Below are positions 17,966 to 26,594 of a DNA stretch of 64,000 nt, in pieces (the stretch's first letter is position 1; each line of letters starts with the position of its first letter). This stretch comes from an uncultured Actinomycetes bacterium (GTDB lineage Bacteria; Actinomycetota; Actinomycetes; Mycobacteriales; Nakamurellaceae), in the NCBI GenBank assembly GCA_937926105.1, contig CALANS010000051.1, positions 1 to 64,000 of the forward strand. Reading direction: 5' to 3'. The notes under the pieces are model-generated. The model searched no databases, had not been told where the DNA came from, and saw only the letters and a list, made by a program, of their open reading frames with translations. A program made the translations under genes and the position numbers.

Positions 17966-19267
17966 ATGCTCGTCATTGACAACGGCACCGTGCTGACCGT
18001 CAACGATGCGGACGATGTGTACTTCGGTGGCCACGTGGTGGTCGACGGCAACCGGATCGTCGCGGTCGGCGAGGGGCCGTATCGGGGCTCGGTGCCCCCG
18101 GGGACCGAGCGTCTGGACGCCGCCGGCATGGTCGTCATGCCGGGCATGGTCGACCTGCACTACCACACAGCAGTGGGCAAGGGCCTGCACGATCACGTCG
18201 CGCTGCTGGAGTCGCTGGAAAACTTCTGGTACCCGTCGATCCGGGCGCTCGATGCCAAGCTGGCGTTCGACTTCGCCATCCACGGCTACGCCGAGTCCCT
18301 GCTGTGCGGCGTCACCACCGTGAACGACATGTACCGGCGGTTGCCCGACCTGGCGCGCGCGGCCGCCGCGGTGGGCATCCGCGTCGTGCTGTCCAACGAC
18401 ATCGCGCTGCCCGAACACCGGCTCGATTCACTCGCCGACGCGCAACAGGCCTACCGGTCCTGCCACGGCAGCGCCAACGGGCGGGTCGAGGTGTTCGTGG
18501 GGATCGAGTGGCTCCCGCTGACGTCCCCCGAACTGCTGCGGGACGCGGCCCAGCTGGCCCAGAACCTGGACACCGGTGTGCACGTTCATCTCAACGAGTC
18601 TCTCGACGAGGTCGAGACCGTGCGCCGACGCTTCGGCATGCGGCCGACGGAGTTGGCGCATGAGTCCGGCCTGCTCGGCCGGAGAACCGTGGCCGCGCAC
18701 TGCGTCTGGTTGACCGATCACGAGATCGACCTGATGCGCAGCACCGGAACGAACATCTCCTACAACCCGGTTTCGAACGCCAAGCTCGGCAACGGCATCG
18801 CGCGAGCGCCGGCCATGCTGGCGGCTGGAGTGAACGTCGGGCTCGGTCACGACGCCGCCGAATCGTCCAACACCCACGACCTGTTCGAGATCATGAAGTT
18901 CGCCTCGCTGGTGCAGCGCGCCAGCAATCAGGACAGCGGGGCATTGCCGGCCGAACAGGTCGTGCGGATGGCGACCCGCAACGGCTCGGACGCACTCGGC
19001 CACGACGCCGGCCGATTGAGCCAGGGACAGCGGGCCGACGTGATCCTGCTTCGCACGAACCGGGCCATGTTCACCCCGCTGCTCGACGGCGACAAGCGCC
19101 ACCTCTACAGCCACCTCGCGTTTGCGGCCAATGCCAGCGTGGTCGACACGACGATCGTCGACGGGCAGATCCTGGTGCGAAACGGCGAGCTGGTGCACTT
19201 CGACTACGCCGAACTACGCCGCCGCGCGAACGACGCGCTTACCACGCTGCTGAAACGGATCGCTTGA
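17966..19267 (+). CDS. Amidohydrolase of the TrzA/AtzA type, copy 2
   Basis: 433 residues from ATG 17966 with GGAAGG 8 nt upstream. It is a paralogue of the preceding gene, with collinear motifs LVDLHYHTAVGKG, VHVHLNES, AAHCVWLTD and GLGHDAAESSN. Shared segments such as GVTTVNDMYRRLPDL mark a tandem duplication. The two differ around the active-site loop (ECNNSRD versus SSNTHD), so they may act on successive or alternative heterocycles, or form a heteromer. Its stop overlaps the next ATG by 1 nt. Confidence 0.88.
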   Translation: MLVIDNGTVLTVNDADDVYFGGHVVVDGNRIVAVGEGPYRGSVPPGTERLDAAGMVVMPGMVDLHYHTAVGKGLHDHVALLESLENFWYPSIRALDAKLAFDFAIHGYAESLLCGVTTVNDMYRRLPDLARAAAAVGIRVVLSNDIALPEHRLDSLADAQQAYRSCHGSANGRVEVFVGIEWLPLTSPELLRDAAQLAQNLDTGVHVHLNESLDEVETVRRRFGMRPTELAHESGLLGRRTVAAHCVWLTDHEIDLMRSTGTNISYNPVSNAKLGNGIARAPAMLAAGVNVGLGHDAAESSNTHDLFEIMKFASLVQRASNQDSGALPAEQVVRMATRNGSDALGHDAGRLSQGQRADVILLRTNRAMFTPLLDGDKRHLYSHLAFAANASVVDTTIVDGQILVRNGELVHFDYAELRRRANDALTTLLKRIA

Positions 19268-20271
19268 TGCAAATCGATGCCCACACGCACATCCTGAGCC
19301 TGGCCGATGATGCGGACTTCAACACCGAATACGGTCGCGAAGGGTCGCTATGCATCTACCGGAGCAACGGCAAGCTGCCGTCCCACCGGATGCCGACGGA
19401 GGCGGAGTGGGAGGCCAGCGGCTACTCGCGGGCGGGCTTCCCCATCACCGGTCCCACCGAGTCGATCGCCGCCCACCCGGGATTCGACAAGATCGTGATT
19501 CTGGCGATCTCACCGCAGTTCCTGGACGGCAGGCTGATAGGGACCGTCGACACATCCGGGCTGACCGACGTGCCCGGCCCCGCCGGCCCCGAGAAGTGCA
19601 ACGACTACATCGGCGACATCGTGCGGAACGACCCCGACAAATTCATCGGGTTCGCATCGGTGAACCCCAACTATCGAGGGCCCAAGGCCGCGGCGGCCGA
19701 GCTGGAACGCGCCGTCCGCGAACTGGGGCTGTCCGGCGTGAAGCTCTACCCGATGTACCAGGATTGGTCGCCCGCCGACCCCATCCTGGGCTTCCCAATC
19801 TACGAGAAGGCCCAGGAACTTGGCATTCCGGTGATGATTCACCAGGCCGGCTCGACCCGCATCGATGCCAGGATGGAGTATGCGCGACCGGCGCTGCTGG
19901 ACGCCATCGGGCGGAACTTCCGCGACCTGCGGGTGATCATCGCGCACTGTGGGATCCCGTGGATGGACGAGGCGCTGTTCATGTTGACCAAGCATCCGAA
20001 CTTCTACACGGAGATCAGCTACTACATCGCCAGCGCCACCGAGGAGGAACTCTTCCGGTTCTTCATCCACGCCGAGCAATCCTTCGTGCCGCTGGAAAAG
20101 CTCTTCTTCGGCACCGACTATCCGGGGTTCCTCTACGACCCGGTGACGCTGATGGCGAAGCTGCGCAATGTCAACGCCCACGCCGAACGCGTCGGGGCCG
20201 ACCCGATCCCCGAGGCGAAGCTGGACGGGATCGCCGGCGACAATTTCGCCCGCGTGCTGGGGCTGATCTGA
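19267..20271 (+). CDS. Amidohydrolase-2 (ACMSD/LigW-type) TIM-barrel hydrolase
   Basis: 334 residues, ATG 19267. It starts at once with the metal motif MQIDAHTHI, then VKLYPMYQDW, IPVMIHQAGS (His), IIAHCGIPW (His) and FGTDYPGF (Asp), which is the amidohydrolase-2 signature. Members decarboxylate aromatic or unsaturated acids (ACMSD, gamma-resorcylate, 5-carboxyvanillate) or hydrolyse lactones. In locus B it could remove a carboxylate or cut a ring-opened intermediate. The substrate cannot be read from sequence. A related but distinct protein is encoded at 29038 in locus C. Confidence 0.85.
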   Translation: MQIDAHTHILSLADDADFNTEYGREGSLCIYRSNGKLPSHRMPTEAEWEASGYSRAGFPITGPTESIAAHPGFDKIVILAISPQFLDGRLIGTVDTSGLTDVPGPAGPEKCNDYIGDIVRNDPDKFIGFASVNPNYRGPKAAAAELERAVRELGLSGVKLYPMYQDWSPADPILGFPIYEKAQELGIPVMIHQAGSTRIDARMEYARPALLDAIGRNFRDLRVIIAHCGIPWMDEALFMLTKHPNFYTEISYYIASATEEELFRFFIHAEQSFVPLEKLFFGTDYPGFLYDPVTLMAKLRNVNAHAERVGADPIPEAKLDGIAGDNFARVLGLI

Positions 20272-20329
20272 ATGGGATTCGGAATGAATGGGGGCCGGGC
20301 GCACCGGCGGGAGCGGATGGTGAACGGAC

Positions 20330-20977
20330 ATGGTTGACGGCGCGCGCTCGGTAGCGGAACGGCTGCGGGCTAGCGGATCCGAGACCTGGAATGCCGCAGC
20401 GAATCACCCCATGGTGACCGGAATCGGTGACGGATCGCTTCCGCATGACGTCTTCGGCTACTACTTCAGCCAGAACATCCCCTATCTGTGGGACTATGCC
20501 CGCGCGATCGCGCTGACGATCTCGCGGGCGCCCGACGAGGCCAGCGTCGGGGTCCTGACCAAGTTCCTCGCGCAGATCGTGGAGGTGGAACTGCCGGCCA
20601 ACCTCCGCTTCGCGGAGCGGCTGCAGAGCCCGGCGGCGCCGCGACACCCGGTCGGTTACGCCTACACCCGGCACCTGCTGGACAGCTGCTCGCGGTTCGG
20701 TATCGTCACCGCCCTTTCTGCCCTGCTGCCCTGCCAGTGGAGCTACGGCGAGATCGGCGCACGGTTGCTGTCCGAGCAGGCCTGCCACGACGAGATCTAC
20801 CTGGACTGGATCGCGATGTTCTCCAACGACGAGTACGGAGCGCTGGTGGATGACACGACGCGGCTGATCGATCGGCATGCCGGTGGGGCGGATCTGGGTC
20901 AGGCGCAGGCGGCCTTCGACATGTCCATCGCCTACGAGCGTGATTTCTGGTCGATGGCCTATGCCAAGGGCGGCTAG
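20330..20977 (+). CDS. tenA: TenA-family protein with Asp-to-Asn change (thiaminase II-like)
   Basis: 215 residues. The TenA helical fold is shown by YYFSQNIPYLWDYARAIA (44-61), LLPCQWSYGEIG with catalytic Cys135, and YERDFW with Glu203. The conserved active-site Asp of the QDxxYL motif (Asp44 in Bacillus TenA, which binds the aminopyrimidine) is Asn49 here; the second copy at 24057 keeps Asp. Canonical TenA hydrolyses aminomethyl- or thiazolylmethyl-pyrimidines to hydroxymethylpyrimidine. This copy may therefore have another pyrimidine substrate or a binding role. It sits between the hydrolases and the ABC importer genes. Confidence 0.88.
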   Translation: MVDGARSVAERLRASGSETWNAAANHPMVTGIGDGSLPHDVFGYYFSQNIPYLWDYARAIALTISRAPDEASVGVLTKFLAQIVEVELPANLRFAERLQSPAAPRHPVGYAYTRHLLDSCSRFGIVTALSALLPCQWSYGEIGARLLSEQACHDEIYLDWIAMFSNDEYGALVDDTTRLIDRHAGGADLGQAQAAFDMSIAYERDFWSMAYAKGG

Positions 20978-21079
20978 CGGTGCGGCCGCCGACCCGCGTG
21001 TTGGATGCGCGTCGTGGTGGTCGCGCTATCCGATAACGGGCAACGACGATAGTTCGGTCGAGCGAAAGGCATCGAGTTC

Positions 21080-21865
21080 ATGACGGCACCGCAGCCAGCG
21101 CAGGCCCAGACCGGCGCGCCGGCCATCGAGGTGCGTGGCGTCGAGAAGCGGTTCGGCGCCACGACGGCGATCCAGGGCGTCGACCTCGAACTGGCGATTC
21201 ACGATCGCCTGTCGATCGTCGGTCCGAGTGGCTGTGGCAAGTCCACGCTGCTGGGCATTATCAGCGGGTTGGACGAGCCCGATAGTGGTGTGGTCAGCGT
21301 GTTGGGCGAGTCCTCATCGCAGGGCCGGTTGCGCAAGTGCGCCTGGATGCCGCAGCGCGATCTGCTGCTGCCGTGGCGGGACGTGTTGGGTAACGCGGCG
21401 GTGTCCCTGGAGAATCGCGGTGTCCGGCCCAAGGCGGCCCGCCGTCAGGTCGCCGAGCTGGCGGGCCGTTTCGGCCTCGCCGGCTTCGAGAACCGGTACC
21501 CGTACCAGCTGTCCGGCGGCATGCGCCAGCGCGTCTCCTTCCTGCGGACGCTGTCGGCCGGCAAGGACGTGCTCCTGTTCGACGAGCCGTTCGGCGCGCT
21601 GGACTCCATTACCCGGGCCGACCTGCAGTCGTGGTTGCGGGCGGCCCTGGACGCCGAGCCGCGGACCACCGTGCTGGTCACCCACGACGTGGAAGAGGCC
21701 CTCCTTTTGGGTAACAGAGTGTTGGTGATGTCGGCGCGGCCGGGGCGGGTGATGGCGACTTTCGACGTCCACCTGCCGGAGGCGCGATCCAGGCGAGATC
21801 TGATTCGACTGCCGGAGTTCGCCGACCTGCGTGATCAGATCCTCGGCTTGTTGGAGGCATCATGA
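21080..21865 (+). CDS. ABC importer ATPase, ThiZ/SsuB/TauB-like
   Basis: 261 residues: Walker A GPSGCGKST, signature LSGGMRQR, Walker B VLLFDEPFGALD and H-loop VTHDVEEA, typical of the nitrate/sulfonate/taurine/pyrimidine group. It overlaps the permease start by 4 nt. With the permease and the lipoprotein at 22874 it forms a complete importer resembling ThiXYZ, which takes up formylaminopyrimidine. Confidence 0.92.
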   Translation: MTAPQPAQAQTGAPAIEVRGVEKRFGATTAIQGVDLELAIHDRLSIVGPSGCGKSTLLGIISGLDEPDSGVVSVLGESSSQGRLRKCAWMPQRDLLLPWRDVLGNAAVSLENRGVRPKAARRQVAELAGRFGLAGFENRYPYQLSGGMRQRVSFLRTLSAGKDVLLFDEPFGALDSITRADLQSWLRAALDAEPRTTVLVTHDVEEALLLGNRVLVMSARPGRVMATFDVHLPEARSRRDLIRLPEFADLRDQILGLLEAS

Positions 21866-22701
21866 GCTCGGCGACGGACACCGCCATCCCGCCCGTCGAG
21901 GCGGCCATCGGATCGGCAGGGTCGAAACGGCGAACCCGCAAGGTGCTCGGCCGGTTTCTGCCGAGCCTGGGGATCCTCGCCGTGGTGGCCGCGCTGTGGG
22001 AGGCGGCCAGCCACTGGTTCGGCGTGCCGAAATACATCCTGCCCTCGCTGGAGGCGATCTGGCTCAAGGCGGTCCGCAGCTGGTCCGACACGCTGGCGAG
22101 CGCGACGTGGGTCACCACCAAGGAAGTGCTCGGGGGATTCTTCCTCGCGGTGGTCGTCGCGGTGGCGATCGCACTGCTGCTGCACCTGTCCGAGCCGCTG
22201 CGCAACGCCGTGTATCCGCTGCTGATCGGTTCGCAGGCCATCCCGATCGTCGTCATCGCGCCGGTGCTCGCCATCATCTTCGGCTACACGATCACCCCGA
22301 AGCTCATCGTGGTGGCATTCATCTGCTTCTTCTCGATGGTCGTCAACAGCCTGGACGGATTGCGGTCGGTGGATCCGGAGTACATCCGGCTGATGCGAAC
22401 GCTGGACGGCAACCGGTGGTCGACGCTGCGTCGGGTGCAGATCCCGGCGGCGCTGCCGTCCATGTTCACCGGTATGCGGATCGCGGCGACCTATGCGCCG
22501 GTTGGCGCGGTCTTCGGTGAGTACGCGGGCTCCCAGGACGGGCTCGGCTACGTGATGATCCAGGCGACGCCGCTGCTGCAGACCGACATGGTCTTCGCGG
22601 CGATCGCCATTCTGACGATCGAAGCTGTCCTGCTCTTCCTTGCGGTCTCGTTCGTCGAACGAATGATGTGCCCGTGGGCACGCCGCGGGCACTCCGTCTG
22701 A
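21862..22701 (+). CDS. ABC importer permease, ThiX/SsuC-like
   Basis: 279 residues with about six membrane helices after a 35-residue cytoplasmic N-terminus. The cytoplasmic coupling loop is DPEYIRLMRTLDGNRWSTLR, followed by the conserved GAVFGEYAGSQDGLGY segment of this permease group. Made together with the ATPase (ATGA overlap). The substrate lipoprotein has its own upstream regulatory region. Confidence 0.92.
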   Translation: MSSATDTAIPPVEAAIGSAGSKRRTRKVLGRFLPSLGILAVVAALWEAASHWFGVPKYILPSLEAIWLKAVRSWSDTLASATWVTTKEVLGGFFLAVVVAVAIALLLHLSEPLRNAVYPLLIGSQAIPIVVIAPVLAIIFGYTITPKLIVVAFICFFSMVVNSLDGLRSVDPEYIRLMRTLDGNRWSTLRRVQIPAALPSMFTGMRIAATYAPVGAVFGEYAGSQDGLGYVMIQATPLLQTDMVFAAIAILTIEAVLLFLAVSFVERMMCPWARRGHSV

Positions 22702-22736
22702 AGGGGGCGCGAACCCCTATGCAAAACTCTCCATCG

Positions 22737-22754
22737 AATATAAGATCTAATCGG
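22737..22754 (+). promoter_or_regulatory. Operator-like motif D upstream of the ThiY-like gene
   Basis: AATATAAGATCTAATCGG. It shares ATATNAGATCTAAYCG with motif A at 4992, and the core ATAAGATCTAAT is an imperfect palindrome. A possible -10 box (TATAAG, 22739-22744) lies within it, so a bound protein would block transcription of the lipoprotein and second tenA. Confidence 0.5.
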
Positions 22755-22873
22755 TTGCATGCACGACCCGGCGTCGGTACCTCAACTCCGACACTTTTCG
22801 GGGCGCCGCGGGCGCAGAGCCCCGTAGGACGATCCGCCTAAGACACGACCTCGCGACTGGCGAGAACGGAGAG

Positions 22874-24004
22874 GTGATTGCGTTGGCACGAGCAAGAGGA
22901 CGTATGGGAATCGGCGTCGCGGTACTGGCGGCGCTGGCACTGGTCGCCGGGTGCGGCTCCAGTGGCGGCTCCGCCGATGGCTCCTCCACTGAAACTCCCG
23001 CCGGCACCACCACCGCCGGGGACACGACCACCGCCGGCGATACGACCGCGAGCGGATCGGGCGATGCCTCGACGTCGGACAGCGCGCCGAAGGAACTGGA
23101 GCCCTTCACGGTGCTGCTGGACTGGTTCCCGAACCCCGACCACATTTCGCTGTACACCGCACAGCACGAGGGTTACTACAAGGACGAGGGGCTGGACGTC
23201 AAGCTGCAATCGCCGTCCAACAGCACCGACGCGCTCAAGCTCATCAGCCTAGGCCAGGTCGATCTGGCCATCAGCTATGAGCCGCAGATCATCAACGCGG
23301 ATGCGCTTGGCCTGGACGTGGCGGGCGTCGGCGCGTTGATTCCGAACTCGTTGACCTCGATCATCCTGTCCGGCAAGCAGGGCGTGAAGACCCTCAAGGA
23401 CCTCGAGGGCAAGAAGCTCGGCAGTACGGGAGACCCCGTCACTGACAAGATCTTCAACGCGGTCCTGACCAACAACGGCGTCGATCCCTCGAAGGTCGAC
23501 GTCATCTCCCTGGACCAGGGCCTGATTCCGGCCATCGTGTCCGGACAGGTCGCAGGCATCAGCGGGGCGTACCCCAACATCGAGGGCATCCAGTTGCGTG
23601 ACGAGGGCATCGAGCCGGTAATCTTCACCGCCGGCAAATCCGGCGTCGCCCAGTCCGACGAGCTGGTGTTGATCGCGCGCAAGAGCAAGCTGGCCAGCGA
23701 CGAGGGATATCGCGACAAGGTCAAGCGATTCCTGGCCGCGCTGGCCAAGGGCGACGCGGCGGCGCAAGCGAATCCCGAGCTTGCGCTGACCTCGATCACT
23801 CCGGTGGCCAAGGGCTATGACGCCGCGCAACTGTCGGAAATGGTTGACTCCACCGTGACCTACCTGAAGAACCCCGATGGCTCGTTCGGGCAGATGAACA
23901 TCGACAAGTGGCAGAGTTTCGCAGACTGGATGCTGCAGGAGAAACTGCTCGACAAGAAGGTCGACGTGAAGCACGTCCTCGACCTGTCGCTGCTGCCCGG
24001 TTAG
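22874..24004 (+). CDS. NMT1/THI5-like (ThiY-type) solute-binding lipoprotein
   Basis: 376 residues. A lipoprotein signal ends in ALVAGC, then a Thr/Ser/Asp-rich linker, then the NMT1/THI5 fold starting VLLDWFPNPDHISLYTAQ, close to ThiY-type pyrimidine-binding proteins. GTG 22874 overlaps the GGAGAGG site; TTG 22883 (8 nt from that site) or ATG 22904 may be the true start. It delivers the substrate to the importer at 21080-22701. The family binds pyrimidines such as formylaminopyrimidine but also other small anions, so the ligand is inferred from the flanking tenA genes. Confidence 0.88.
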   Translation: MIALARARGRMGIGVAVLAALALVAGCGSSGGSADGSSTETPAGTTTAGDTTTAGDTTASGSGDASTSDSAPKELEPFTVLLDWFPNPDHISLYTAQHEGYYKDEGLDVKLQSPSNSTDALKLISLGQVDLAISYEPQIINADALGLDVAGVGALIPNSLTSIILSGKQGVKTLKDLEGKKLGSTGDPVTDKIFNAVLTNNGVDPSKVDVISLDQGLIPAIVSGQVAGISGAYPNIEGIQLRDEGIEPVIFTAGKSGVAQSDELVLIARKSKLASDEGYRDKVKRFLAALAKGDAAAQANPELALTSITPVAKGYDAAQLSEMVDSTVTYLKNPDGSFGQMNIDKWQSFADWMLQEKLLDKKVDVKHVLDLSLLPG

Positions 24005-24056
24005 TGATGCAAAAGCCCAGCACCGCACGCCTTCATCATCGGAGAGGTAGTCAATC

Positions 24057-24758
24057 GTGAGCGACGCCAAGCAGCAACTGGAACATGCACGTTCGGCCGG
24101 CTGGAGCGGGCGGCTCTGGGCGGAGATCACGCCGATCTACGACGCCATCCTGGAGCACCCGTTCATCACGGGACTGGTGACCGGTGATCTTGAGGTGGAG
24201 ACGTTCCGCCACTACATCGTGCAGGACGAGCTATACATCCGCGAATACGCCCGCGCCATCGCAATTTTGGCGGCCAAGGCGCCGACGTGGAAAGCTACGC
24301 AACTGTTCACCGAGCACGCGACGAGCGCGGCACAGTATGAGTCGGACCTGCATGAGTCGGTTGTCGCCGAACTCGGCGGGCGCGCGACCATGCTGACCGA
24401 TGCCCGGCCGACGCCCACATCGCTGGCCTACATCAGCTTCATCCGCGGGCACGCGTTCGGGTCGTCGTTCGTCGATGGTCTCGCGTCGATCCTGCCGTGC
24501 TTCTGGATTTACGCCGAGGTTGGCCAGTACCTGGGAGCCAAGGGCTCGCAGAATTCCGCATACCAGAAGTGGATCGACTCCTACGACGACCCGCAATACG
24601 TGAACGCGGTGGTCGCGGCACTCGAGGTCACCAACGAACTCGGCGCGGAGTTGGGCGCGACCGACGAGAGCCGAGCCAGGGACATCTTTGCCACCGCTTC
24701 GAAGTACGAATGGCTGTTCTGGGATGCGGCGTTCCGGCGGGAGACCTGGGCGCTCTGA
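24057..24758 (+). CDS. tenA: TenA family aminopyrimidine aminohydrolase / thiaminase II
   Basis: 233 residues, GTG start 9 nt after GGAGAGG. All key TenA residues are present: YIVQDELYIREYARA with Asp57, ILPCFWIYAEVG with catalytic Cys148, and KYEWLFW with Glu218. The expected reaction is release of 4-amino-5-hydroxymethyl-2-methylpyrimidine from thiamine breakdown products. Co-transcribed with the ThiY-like lipoprotein, so uptake and first cleavage are linked. Last gene of locus B, followed by a strong hairpin. Confidence 0.92.
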   Translation: MSDAKQQLEHARSAGWSGRLWAEITPIYDAILEHPFITGLVTGDLEVETFRHYIVQDELYIREYARAIAILAAKAPTWKATQLFTEHATSAAQYESDLHESVVAELGGRATMLTDARPTPTSLAYISFIRGHAFGSSFVDGLASILPCFWIYAEVGQYLGAKGSQNSAYQKWIDSYDDPQYVNAVVAALEVTNELGAELGATDESRARDIFATASKYEWLFWDAAFRRETWAL

Positions 24759-24822
24759 CACGGCGGCGGACACCCGTCTATCACCGACCACCCGGGTCTG
24801 GCGCCGGTCGCCAGGTCGCCGG

Positions 24823-24868
24823 AGGCCCGGCGCGCTCGAACCATGTCGATGCGAGCGCGACCGGGCCT
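24823..24868 (+). terminator. Hairpin terminator at the end of locus B
   Basis: AGGCCCGGCGCGCTCG (24823-24838) pairs with 24852-24868 with a single bulged base and a 13-nt loop, 64 nt after the tenA stop. Confidence 0.75.
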
Positions 24869-25221
24869 CGGCGTCGTGTCCGGTGTCCGCTGGCGGCGTG
24901 GACGCTGGTCGGGTCGCCATCCCCGATGGCCGGCATCTACGCACCCGACCCCCGCTCGGCCCACCGCCCTGCTCGCCGACTCGCCCTCGATGTCGACGCC
25001 GGTAGCAACGGCCCATCGGGGGCGTGGGCGCGCGGGCCATCCCGCGTTCCGTGACAGCATCCGGACCCGGTCTATCGCCTACTCGGCATGGATGTCCAGT
25101 TCCGATGAACTCATGTGAGCATGCGCGCGTTGTCGCCGAGCTCCTGAGCTGGCGGCACTTTGTCGTGTGCGCTGAGCGTGGCCGTGCCGTCGCGCTTCCG
25201 GAGCCGCATCGCGATCCGCGC

Positions 25222-25250
25222 TTGACGCCGTGTGGTGCTTGCTACATGAT
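25222..25250 (+). promoter_or_regulatory. Promoter of locus C importer/Mo-hydroxylase operon
   Basis: TTGACG (25222-25227), 17-bp spacer, CATGAT (25245-25250), overlapping the operator-like motif at 25247. The same TTGACG-to-motif spacing recurs upstream of the SDR gene at 36340. Confidence 0.5.
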
Positions 25251-25258
25251 ATACCAGA
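25247..25258 (+). promoter_or_regulatory. Operator-like motif, locus C site 1
   Basis: TGATATACCAGA. GATATACCA recurs at 35409 and 36366, each between genes of locus C. Likely bound by the GntR regulator encoded at 34602-35258. Confidence 0.55.
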
Positions 25259-25280
25259 GTCAGTCACCAGGGAGGAACCC

Positions 25281-25445
25281 ATGGATCCGACGCCGTGCGG
25301 CGCGTCCGTGAGTGCCGACACTCGAAGCACGCGGACCAGCAGCCGATGCCCGAACGGCGATGGCCGCAACAGCATTCGACCGATCTGGTGCGGCGCTTCT
25401 CGACCAGCACATCGATCTGACACACGCAAGACCACTATTGCCTGA
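25281..25445 (+). CDS. Short open reading frame with strong ribosome binding site
   Basis: 54 residues from ATG 25281, with AGGGAGG about 6 nt upstream and directly downstream of the locus C promoter. The product is Arg/Ser/Thr-rich with four cysteines and no recognisable domain or signal peptide. It could be a small protein, a leader peptide or the remnant of a deleted gene. It ends 33 nt before the lipoprotein gene. Confidence 0.35.
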   Translation: MDPTPCGASVSADTRSTRTSSRCPNGDGRNSIRPIWCGASRPAHRSDTRKTTIA

Positions 25446-25478
25446 CGCACCGCTCAGCGACCGGAAGGAACCTAGGCA

Positions 25479-26540
25479 GTGAAAATGCCTCGTCTGTTCG
25501 TCACCGTACTGTCCGCCGCAGTCCTGTCCATGGTGGCAGTGGCCTGCTCATCGGGTTCCGACTCAGCCGGATCGTCTGGCGTGCAGCCATCCGGCGGTGA
25601 TCCGGAGGGCACCACCAGTGCTGCTGCCGGGCAGACGTCCGAGTCCGGGGACGCGCCGTCCGGCAAGCCGCTGCGTCTCAAGGTCGCAGTAGCGTCGCCG
25701 GGATTGCCCTTTCTGCAGCTCTACGTCGCAGACCAGAAGGGCTACTACAAGGCCCGCAATCTCACCGTCGAATTCGTCAACGTCGAAGGGTCCGCCGCAT
25801 CGATGGCAGCGCTCCAGGGCGGCAGCGCGGATGCGACGGTCAGCCTCCCCGAGGGCGCGGTGACCGCACAAGCACAGGGCGCCCCGATCAAGATCATCGG
25901 CGCCACCGTCAAGGAGAGCCTGTACGGCCTGTACGTGGCGAAGGGCATCAACTCCATCGACGATCTTGTCGGCAAGAAGATCGCGATGCTTACCGAAGGC
26001 AACGGAACCGACATCCAGGCTCGCAAGGCGCTCGACCTGGCCGGTCAGGGCGCCGACAAGTCGACCTTCGTCGCGACCGGCGGGCTGCCGAACCGCCTGG
26101 CTGCCATCGAGAACAACCAAGCGCAGGGCGCCTTGCTCTTCCCGCCGTTTGACGCACTCGCCGAGGCGCAGGGCCTGAAGTCGGTGCTGTCGCTGCGGGA
26201 AATTTCCCCCGGCTACCCCGACGAGGTCATCGCGGTTCGCGAGGCAGCGCTCACCGACAAGGCTGACGCGCTACAGGCCTTCATCGATGCACTCTCAGAG
26301 GCATCTCACTACATCGTCGACAATCCCGATGACGCGGCAGCGATCGCGGTGGACCTCACCGGATCCGAGCCCGACATCGTGGATAAGTCCCTCAAGGGCA
26401 TGATCGATACGTACAGCCTCGACATGGGATTCGACATCAAGGGACTGGCCGACACCATCGCCAGCATGGAGAAGTACGCGCAGTTCGAGAACCTGCCCAC
26501 GGCCGAGGAATTGTACGACTCGCGATTCATCAAGAAGTGA
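25479..26540 (+). CDS. NMT1/THI5-like (SsuA-type) solute-binding lipoprotein, locus C
   Basis: 353 residues, GTG 25479 (ATG 25485 possible) after GGAAGGA. Lipoprotein signal with VACSS cleavage site, Ser/Gly linker, then the fold with LYVADQKGYYKARNLTVEFV, LVGKKIAMLTEGNG and NNQAQGALLFPPFDALA. Same superfamily as the locus B lipoprotein but clearly diverged in the ligand loops, so the transported compound probably differs. Partner genes for ATPase and permease are at 30031 and 30856, separated by enzyme genes. Confidence 0.88.
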   Translation: MKMPRLFVTVLSAAVLSMVAVACSSGSDSAGSSGVQPSGGDPEGTTSAAAGQTSESGDAPSGKPLRLKVAVASPGLPFLQLYVADQKGYYKARNLTVEFVNVEGSAASMAALQGGSADATVSLPEGAVTAQAQGAPIKIIGATVKESLYGLYVAKGINSIDDLVGKKIAMLTEGNGTDIQARKALDLAGQGADKSTFVATGGLPNRLAAIENNQAQGALLFPPFDALAEAQGLKSVLSLREISPGYPDEVIAVREAALTDKADALQAFIDALSEASHYIVDNPDDAAAIAVDLTGSEPDIVDKSLKGMIDTYSLDMGFDIKGLADTIASMEKYAQFENLPTAEELYDSRFIKK

Positions 26541-26594
26541 CCGCACGCACCGGCACCAGGGCACACCCCACGGCACCAGGAGATTGAAGACGCT

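Larger units (their letters stand above)
24759..25478. other. 720-bp region between locus B and locus C
   Basis: No convincing conserved protein. It holds the locus B terminator, the promoter and operator-like motif of locus C, and one short open frame with a good ribosome binding site at 25281. Other frames here are GC-bias shadows. Confidence 0.6.

Noticed and set aside
22701..22873. Thiamine pyrophosphate riboswitch upstream of the ThiY-like gene
   Set aside because: The conserved CTGAGA and ACCTGATCTGG segments are absent here and upstream of both tenA genes and the ATPase gene; only GC hairpins and the AGATCT motif are present.
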